Source: Candidatus Alcyoniella australis (lineage in GTDB: Bacteria; Lernaellota; Lernaellaia; JAVCCG01; Alcyoniellaceae). Taken from it: a DNA stretch of 64,000 nt. A program made the position numbers and the translations under genes. The notes below the pieces were generated by a model. That model ran no database searches, was not told the DNA's origin, and was given only the letters and a program-made list of their open reading frames with translations. This document shows, one piece after another, positions 59,217 to 64,000 of this stretch. The stretch lies in assembly GCA_030765605.1 (NCBI GenBank), contig JAVCCG010000017.1, positions 60,522 through 124,521 on the forward strand. Direction: 5' to 3'. Positions within the stretch are counted from its first letter, which is position 1, and each line of letters starts with the position of its first letter.

Positions 59217-59828
59217 ACGCCGCTGATCGTAAATCATGTGGTTTTTCAAGCCGAGTAGGGCGCTTTAGTAAGAAATTACTTTACATCTGTGATTTGCCTA
59301 AAAATCGATGATTAATGTTGTTAATCAAGTGGTTGAAGGCTATTGCATAATATATTGCATGAGGGTTTGCATACGAATTGTGATTTCAAATCACAGATTT
59401 CGTATAGGTTACGAAGCGCGTATAGTTGTTGATATTACTTGGTAATCGCGATTTGGCTCCATACGATGTTCATATAATGTTTTTCCCTGCCGCGTAAGGT
59501 CTTGATTAATCAGGGTAATCTTGAAACCGCACGCATACGATAATCTTTCGAAAAAAACCGCGATTTCGCTGTAATTCCGCCTAAGTACGATAGGGCTTAG
59601 TTGATCGCATAGGTTCTGTTTTTGCAGGTCTGTAAGTTGCTGAATCTAATGGGAAATAATCGCATGGAAAATTTAGCAAAACATTATGTCAACTACACTC
59701 CTAGCCCCGTAGTTACTCCAACCACCATGGTCTATTAAGTTGTTAAAGAGCACCTTTATATTTTACCAGGGGGCGGCGCTGTGTGTCAAATGTTATTAGA
59801 CAAGGCTGGTGAAATTTGGCGTTATAAC
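59217..59828. other. AT-rich gene-free stretch with phased TTGCAT repeats and a long palindrome
   Basis: Base composition drops sharply here. Three TTGCAT hexamers lie at 59343, 59355 and 59367, exactly 12 bp apart, followed by a palindrome: ATACGAA (59371-59377), TGTGATTT / AAATCACA around one C (59379-59395), TTCGTAT (59399-59405). This looks like a binding-site cluster. A 29-codon frame at 59649-59738 has no ribosome site and is not called. Nothing else is recognisable. Confidence 0.6.
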
Positions 59829-60607
59829 GTAGATTCTTCGCTTCGCTCAGAATGACAAACGGCGGACGATGTGCAGCGTTATATCGCAATGATATCATAG
59901 GTAAACCGTCATCCTGAGTCCCTTGGACGAAGGATCTACGTGCGCACGTGGAATTTGTTGTGAATTGTCGCTTGGTGGTTGCAGGACGTGGATTCTTCAC
60001 TTCGTTCAGAATGACAGCCCGCGCGCGACTTACAGCGTTATATCGTGTTGATATCGTACGCCATTTGTCATCCTGAGGCCCAGGGCCGAAGGATCTACGT
60101 GCGCACGGTGGATTTGTCTATAATGGACGATTGGTGGTTGTAGAAAGTAGATTCTTCACTTCGTTCAGGGTGACAGCCCGCGCGCGACTGATAGCGTTAT
60201 ATAGCAATGATATCAATCGACAAGCTGTCATCCTGAGTCCCTTGGCCGAAGGATCTACGTGCGCACGTGTAATTTGTTGTGAATTGGCGCTTGGTGGTTG
60301 TAGGACGTAGATTCTTCACTTCGTTCAGAATGACAGTTTGCGGGCGACTGACAGCGTTATATCGCATTGATATCATACGATAAATCGTCATCCTGAGTCC
60401 CTTGGACGAAGGATCTACGTGCGCACGTGGAATTTGTCTATAATTGGCGCAGAGTGGTTGTAGGGCGTAGATTCTTCACTTCGTTCAGAATGACAGCCCG
60501 CGCGCGACTGACAGCGTTATATACCATTGATATCAAACGATAAACCGTCATCCTGAGGCCCTGGGCCGAAGGATCTACGTACGGATGGTGAATTTGTTGT
60601 GAACTGG
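59829..60607. repeat. Tandem array of five ~160-bp palindrome-bearing repeats
   Basis: GCGTTATAT recurs at 59876, 60035, 60194, 60354 and 60514, giving a period of 159-160 bp. Each unit has a left arm TCATCCTGAG...CGAAGGATCTACGT and, after about 45 bases, its inverted counterpart ACGTAGATTCTTC...CAGAATGACA, so each can form a long imperfect hairpin. Units differ at scattered bases. The last unit stops near 60607, beside the STAND gene, and appears to resume at about 63023. No spacers of CRISPR type are present. Confidence 0.9.
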
Positions 60608-60618
60608 CGTAAAACGCC

Positions 60619-62805
60619 CTACACCTTGCCGCGCAGACGGTCGAGGTTGCGGCGCGCGATCTTGATCTCGGGCTTGGCGCCGATGCGCTCGAAGATCTCC
60701 AGGGCCTGCTGCATAAGCTCAATGGCTTGCGGGATGTCGCCCTGTTCCTCGTGGACCGAGCCGATCTGGTGGAGGTCAATAGCCACACCAGGCAGATCGC
60801 CAATTTCTTTTCTAATAGAAAGACTAAGCTCGTGTTGTTTTAAAGATTCAGTCAATGAACCCTGATCCATGTAGACAATACCGATTTGGCTAATAACGGC
60901 CGCCTGCTCCTTTTTCGCGCCCAACTCATCGAATATCTCTTGCGCCTGCTGGTATTGCTCCAGGGCGGCGGCCAAATCGCCGCGCACTTGGTTAACTACT
61001 CCAATATTATGTAAAGTTTGGGCGATGCCCGCTTTATCTCCTAGTTCTTTCTTGATCTCGAGGCTCTGCTGGTATTGCTCCAGGGCCGCAGTGTAATCAC
61101 CTCTTGCACGATGGATCATGCCGATCTGGTGGAGGGCCATACCAACTCCTGCCTTGTCGTGGATCTCGCGCTTGATTTTGATGCTCTGCTGGTATTGCTC
61201 CAGGGCGGCGTCCAAATCGCCGCGATTCTGATGGATCATGCCAATCTGGTGGAGGACGGCGGCTGTATTCCGTTGATCTGATGCTGCTTTCAAAATATCT
61301 AAGCTCTTAAAATATAATGCCAATGCTTCTATATACTGCCCTGTTTGCTGATAGAGAATACCAAGATTTAATAATGCAACGCCCCCTTCTTTCCCCAAGC
61401 TGCGCGCGCCGCGGACCAGGTCGGGAAGCATCTGCTGGACCGAGACCAGCCAATCTGTGGGCACGATGCCCTGCTTTTGTGCGATGTAATCCGAGAGCAT
61501 ATCCGCATAGGCCCCGAGGAGCTGAAGCTGTTGTGCCTTGGCCTCGGGTTCGAGCTTGCGTTGCAAGGTCTGGCGGATCAGGGAGTGGAAGGCGTAGGTT
61601 TTAACAGCGGGATAGCGGGCAACAGGTCCGTGTTCCAGCAGGCTACGCTGGTGCAATGAGAAAAGCAGTTTGTTGGCATATTCGGTCTGAAGCTGGTCGT
61701 CCTCTTTAAACTCAGCCAAGAACTCCCCGGCCTCGGCCACGAACTCGCCCTTGAAAACCGAACAGGCCCGCAGCATGCGTAGCTCGTCCGGCGGCAGGTT
61801 GCGCAGGCTGAGATCGAGTGACTCGTCAAGGCTGCGCTGGTTCTGTTCCTCGGTCTCGACCCTCGCCTGGGGAAGCAGGTCCAGCACCTGGTCCACTGCC
61901 TTCTGGGCATCAAGAGGCGACTTGGAGAGAAAACCACCGATCAGCCTGCACGACAACGGATGGTCGGCCAGCTTGGCCGCAATGCTGTCCATCTGCTCGT
62001 CGCTGTATTCCTGCTGGCGATCACCCAGGGCGGAGCAGAGGATGTCGATGGCGGTCTGCCTTTCAGGACTTACGACCTTGATTGTCTTTTCATCATCCAG
62101 ACCGACCGGATGTCTGCGCGAGGTGAACATCAGCACGGTGCTCTTGCCGATGCGCGAGAGGAAATCCTTCAGGGCGATTGCGGCCTGGTCCTTGTTGTCA
62201 ATTGCATGCAGCACGGTCTCAAAGTTGTCCAGGATCAGCAGGCGGCGGCCATTAGATAAGTTGTTCAACACCTCTGATTTAAGCTCGTCCCCGGATAGCT
62301 TCTCGATGGCATCCTTGCCCAGGAGCCGTTTGCCGATCTGGTTGAGGAAATTTTGCAGGGTTGTGTCGGTCTTGAAGCTGAAGCCCCAGACAGCGTCGAA
62401 GCGGTCCTTGACCCGCTCGGCCGCCTTGCACGCGAGCACGGACTTGCCGATGCCGCCCATGCCCAGCAGGGTGAGCACGCGGGTGCCCTGAGCAATTTCA
62501 TCGGCTATTTGCCTGATTTCCTGTCGCCGACCATGGAAAGTCGAAGGTGTGTAAATTGAGGAAAGGTCTATATCAGTAGTTGCTTTAACTTCGCCTTCTT
62601 CTTCCGGCAAGGCATTGTCTTTCGTCCCCTCCGGCACGGTTGTATGGCGATAAAGGAATCGTAGAAGAATAATGGTTGCTACAATTAGCGCCCCTGATAT
62701 TAAATAGCTATCTAGCCATTGATGAACGAAAAAGACCAGAGCGAGACAAGCGACCAATAGGGCAAAAAACATAATCGAATCATTTCGAGACCAGCCCTTA
62801 AACAC
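60619..62805 (-). CDS. Membrane-anchored STAND (NB-ARC/NACHT-like) ATPase with six TPRs
   Basis: 728 residues. Two membrane helices at about 11-29 and 34-52 are followed by a short linker and a STAND ATPase: P-loop LLGMGGIGKS (115-122), Walker B LLILDNFE (Asp193), sensor LMFTSRR, then a winged-helix region (about 330-450). Residues about 490-715 are six TPRs of exactly 40 residues with near-identical cores (ALEQYQQSLEIKKELGDKAG). STAND proteins switch on by nucleotide exchange after ligand binding to the repeats. Some guard against phage; others regulate transcription. Here the only effector candidate is the membrane pair, suggesting a membrane-acting response. AT-richer than core genes and embedded in repeats, so probably acquired. 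Confidence 0.88.
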   Translation of the reverse strand: MFKGWSRNDSIMFFALLVACLALVFFVHQWLDSYLISGALIVATIILLRFLYRHTTVPEGTKDNALPEEEGEVKATTDIDLSSIYTPSTFHGRRQEIRQIADEIAQGTRVLTLLGMGGIGKSVLACKAAERVKDRFDAVWGFSFKTDTTLQNFLNQIGKRLLGKDAIEKLSGDELKSEVLNNLSNGRRLLILDNFETVLHAIDNKDQAAIALKDFLSRIGKSTVLMFTSRRHPVGLDDEKTIKVVSPERQTAIDILCSALGDRQQEYSDEQMDSIAAKLADHPLSCRLIGGFLSKSPLDAQKAVDQVLDLLPQARVETEEQNQRSLDESLDLSLRNLPPDELRMLRACSVFKGEFVAEAGEFLAEFKEDDQLQTEYANKLLFSLHQRSLLEHGPVARYPAVKTYAFHSLIRQTLQRKLEPEAKAQQLQLLGAYADMLSDYIAQKQGIVPTDWLVSVQQMLPDLVRGARSLGKEGGVALLNLGILYQQTGQYIEALALYFKSLDILKAASDQRNTAAVLHQIGMIHQNRGDLDAALEQYQQSIKIKREIHDKAGVGMALHQIGMIHRARGDYTAALEQYQQSLEIKKELGDKAGIAQTLHNIGVVNQVRGDLAAALEQYQQAQEIFDELGAKKEQAAVISQIGIVYMDQGSLTESLKQHELSLSIRKEIGDLPGVAIDLHQIGSVHEEQGDIPQAIELMQQALEIFERIGAKPEIKIARRNLDRLRGKV

Positions 62806-62887
62806 AACACCCCTCCAGACTTTCCAATTGTCATAATATACATTCCCCGTATGGTCAAGTCATTCTGTGGGAAAGCAAAAGGTTTTC

Positions 62888-62986
62888 CGGGGACAGTATT
62901 AGGATCTCCAGGGCCGTTATTTAGATTTTGGTGACAAGAATAATGCGTTACTAGGGATCGCTCTAAATTGACAGATACTGTCCCCG
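62888..62986. repeat. Short inverted-repeat element (about 100 bp)
   Basis: CGGGGACAGTAT at 62888-62899 is repeated inverted as ATACTGTCCCCG at 62975-62986, a perfect 12-bp match separated by 75 bp. It lies in the gap upstream of the STAND gene. The form is that of a miniature inverted-repeat element; no transposase is present. The rest of 62806-63022 shows only AT-rich sequence that should hold the STAND promoter. Confidence 0.7.
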
Positions 62987-63022
62987 AATCCGAGGACAAG
63001 CAGGCGGGAGTCGGTGCTGATA

Positions 63023-63240
63023 CGTGCGCGGTGTGGCAATAGGAAGTAGATTCTTCACTTCGTTCAGAATGACGTACTGCGGACGACTTACGGCGTTATA
63101 TATCGTTGATATCGAACGATAATATGTCATCCCGAACTCGTTTCGGGATCTCTATTGACCGAGATGCTGAAACAAGTCCAGCATGACAAAAAGACCGGGC
63201 CGAAGGATCTACGTGCGGATGGTGAATTTGGTGTGAATTG
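63023..63240. repeat. Further copy of the 160-bp repeat, with a second palindrome replacing part of it
   Basis: From about 63023 the sequence matches the right half of a 160-bp unit (GTAGATTCTTCACTTCG, then GCGTTATAT at 63093), in the same orientation as the main array. Its next left arm is broken. TGTCATCCCGAACTCG at 63125 to CATGACA at 63187 forms a different hairpin (arms of about 28 bases), after which the family end CCGAAGGATCTACGT resumes. Between 63241 and 63465 nothing is recognised apart from the upstream region of the last gene. Confidence 0.75.
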
Positions 63241-63465
63241 GCTGACAATAATTAGGTATGGTGACCCCCTAACTCCCAGTTTTTGGGGTTCACGTCACTC
63301 AGGGCGCCTGCTTGCTTCTCGCTATTGTTGGGCAAACGTGCGAAGATTCTATTGCACCGAGATAATCAGAGTTCCGTCCTTTTTTTGTCTCAAAAATCCT
63401 TGTATGTGGAGATTTGTGTTTTTGGCCAAGACGGACCGCCGAATGCGGTACAGGACGGGATTTTC

Positions 63466-64000
63466 ATGCTGAAACTAGGAGTAATCGGAACATCCAAAAA
63501 GGAAAACGAGAGGCGCGTACCTCTCCATCCGGATCATTTGTCGCGTATCCCAGAGAATGTTCGCCGGCAACTGATATTCGAACAGGGCTATGGGGAACCG
63601 TTCGGGATATCGGATTCAGACCTTGCGTCTCAGGTGGGCGGCATCGCAACACGTAGCGAGCTCTTGGCCGACCTGGGAGTGGTTGTCCTCCCCAAGCCAA
63701 AGGTGGAAGACCTCAAGACCCTCCGAAAAGGCGGCATCCTTTGGGGGTGGACACATTGCGTACAGCAGCGAGCTTTGACTCAGGTGGCGATCGAGCGAAA
63801 GCAGACTCTCATTGCGTTCGAGGAGATGTTCGTCTGGGGGCCTGATGGGCACGTCGGCCTCCACACCTTCTACAAGAATAATGAGTTCGCCGGCTATTGT
63901 GGTGTGCTGCATGCTCTTCAATTGAAGGGGATCGACGGGAATTATGGCGACCAGCGCAAGACGATCATCGTCAGCTTTGGTGCGGTAAGTAGGGGGGCTA
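63466..64000 (+). CDS. Alanine dehydrogenase / N5-(carboxyethyl)ornithine synthase-like protein (cut by window edge)
   Basis: The frame opens at an ATG at 63466 with GGGA 6 bases upstream and is open to the window end (178 codons). It starts MLKLGVIGTSKKENERRVPL and contains GYGEPFGIS, ILWGWTHCVQQ, EFAGYCGVLHAL and KTIIVSFGAVSRGA. The last phrase corresponds to the start of the NAD(P)-binding Rossmann part. This order fits the AlaDH/PNT superfamily and most closely carboxyethylornithine synthase-type enzymes, which make or split opine-like amino acids using NADPH. Substrate cannot be settled from the N-terminal half. Composition is closer to 50 percent GC than the core genes. Confidence 0.8.
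   Translation, partial: MLKLGVIGTSKKENERRVPLHPDHLSRIPENVRRQLIFEQGYGEPFGISDSDLASQVGGIATRSELLADLGVVVLPKPKVEDLKTLRKGGILWGWTHCVQQRALTQVAIERKQTLIAFEEMFVWGPDGHVGLHTFYKNNEFAGYCGVLHALQLKGIDGNYGDQRKTIIVSFGAVSRGA

Noticed and set aside
59379-59395. CRP/FNR-type site TGTGA...TCACA
   Set aside because: The half-sites are 7 bases apart, not 6, and there is no gene start at a suitable distance.
59649-59738. 29-codon open frame in the AT-rich gap
   Set aside because: No ribosome-binding site, no hydrophobic or conserved feature, and chance frames of this size are expected in AT-rich DNA.
59829-60607. CRISPR array
   Set aside because: The repeats are about 160 bp with no unique 30-40 bp spacers; most of each unit is conserved and self-complementary.

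Overview
The window is a high-GC, densely coded bacterial chromosome segment. No rRNA, tRNA, CRISPR array or transposase gene was recognised. It carries outer-membrane beta-barrel proteins, many lipoproteins, L,D-transpeptidase and murein hydrolases, selA, and a GlnD/GlnE nitrogen-sensing pair, so it comes from a diderm. Secreted proteins here carry long Asp-rich tracts, either just after the lipobox Cys or just before a C-terminal Cys-Cys-Gly. This style, with DUF4388 and orphan ParA proteins, suggests an uncultured deltaproteobacteria-like lineage (Myxococcota- or Lernaellota-like). That placement is an inference, not something the sequence proves.

Layout. 1-9.9 kb, minus strand: M18 aminopeptidase (cut by the edge), an Asp-rich lipoprotein, a small conserved protein, an HtrA-like lipoprotein, patatin phospholipase, an NTF2-like membrane protein, two small zinc-ribbon proteins, selA and carB. 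10-10.4 kb: a non-coding gap full of inverted repeats. 10.4-15.1 kb, minus: DegT-like protein, CocE/S15-like protein, beta-barrel protein, DUF2914 protein. 15.2-22 kb, plus: S9 peptidase, FG-GAP/ASPIC lipoprotein with a clear terminator, six-hairpin glycosidase lipoprotein. 22-31 kb, minus: GHKL ATPase, a peptidoglycan set (M23, M74-LysM-LysM, L,D-transpeptidase), and two envelope proteins of unknown role. 31-37.4 kb: Asp-box lipoprotein, era-rnc, GT39-like membrane protein, HEAT-cyclophilin fusion. 37.4-49.7 kb: thiC, then a long plus-strand run (FmdB, Lys/Pro-rich protein, epimerase, ParA, acyltransferase, glnD, glnE, PHP phosphatase, recO). 49.6-54.7 kb, minus: a ParA / basic-tailed membrane protein / DUF4388 / gluzincin-TPR gene group. 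54.8-59.2 kb: ASCH protein, two tandem paralogous Asp-rich hydrolase lipoproteins, and a secreted glycosidase with an Asp-Cys tail.

From 59.2 kb the character changes. The DNA becomes AT-rich and holds a five-unit array of about 160 bp palindromic repeats. A membrane-anchored STAND ATPase with six TPRs appears to sit inside one of those repeat units. A small inverted-repeat element, another repeat copy and an AlaDH/carboxyethylornithine-synthase-like gene follow. This is the clearest accessory island and the best candidate for an undescribed system, possibly defence or signalling. A second theme is loss of catalytic residues: the HtrA Ser, the DegT Lys, the S15 Ser and one RNase III metal ligand are each replaced in otherwise intact genes.
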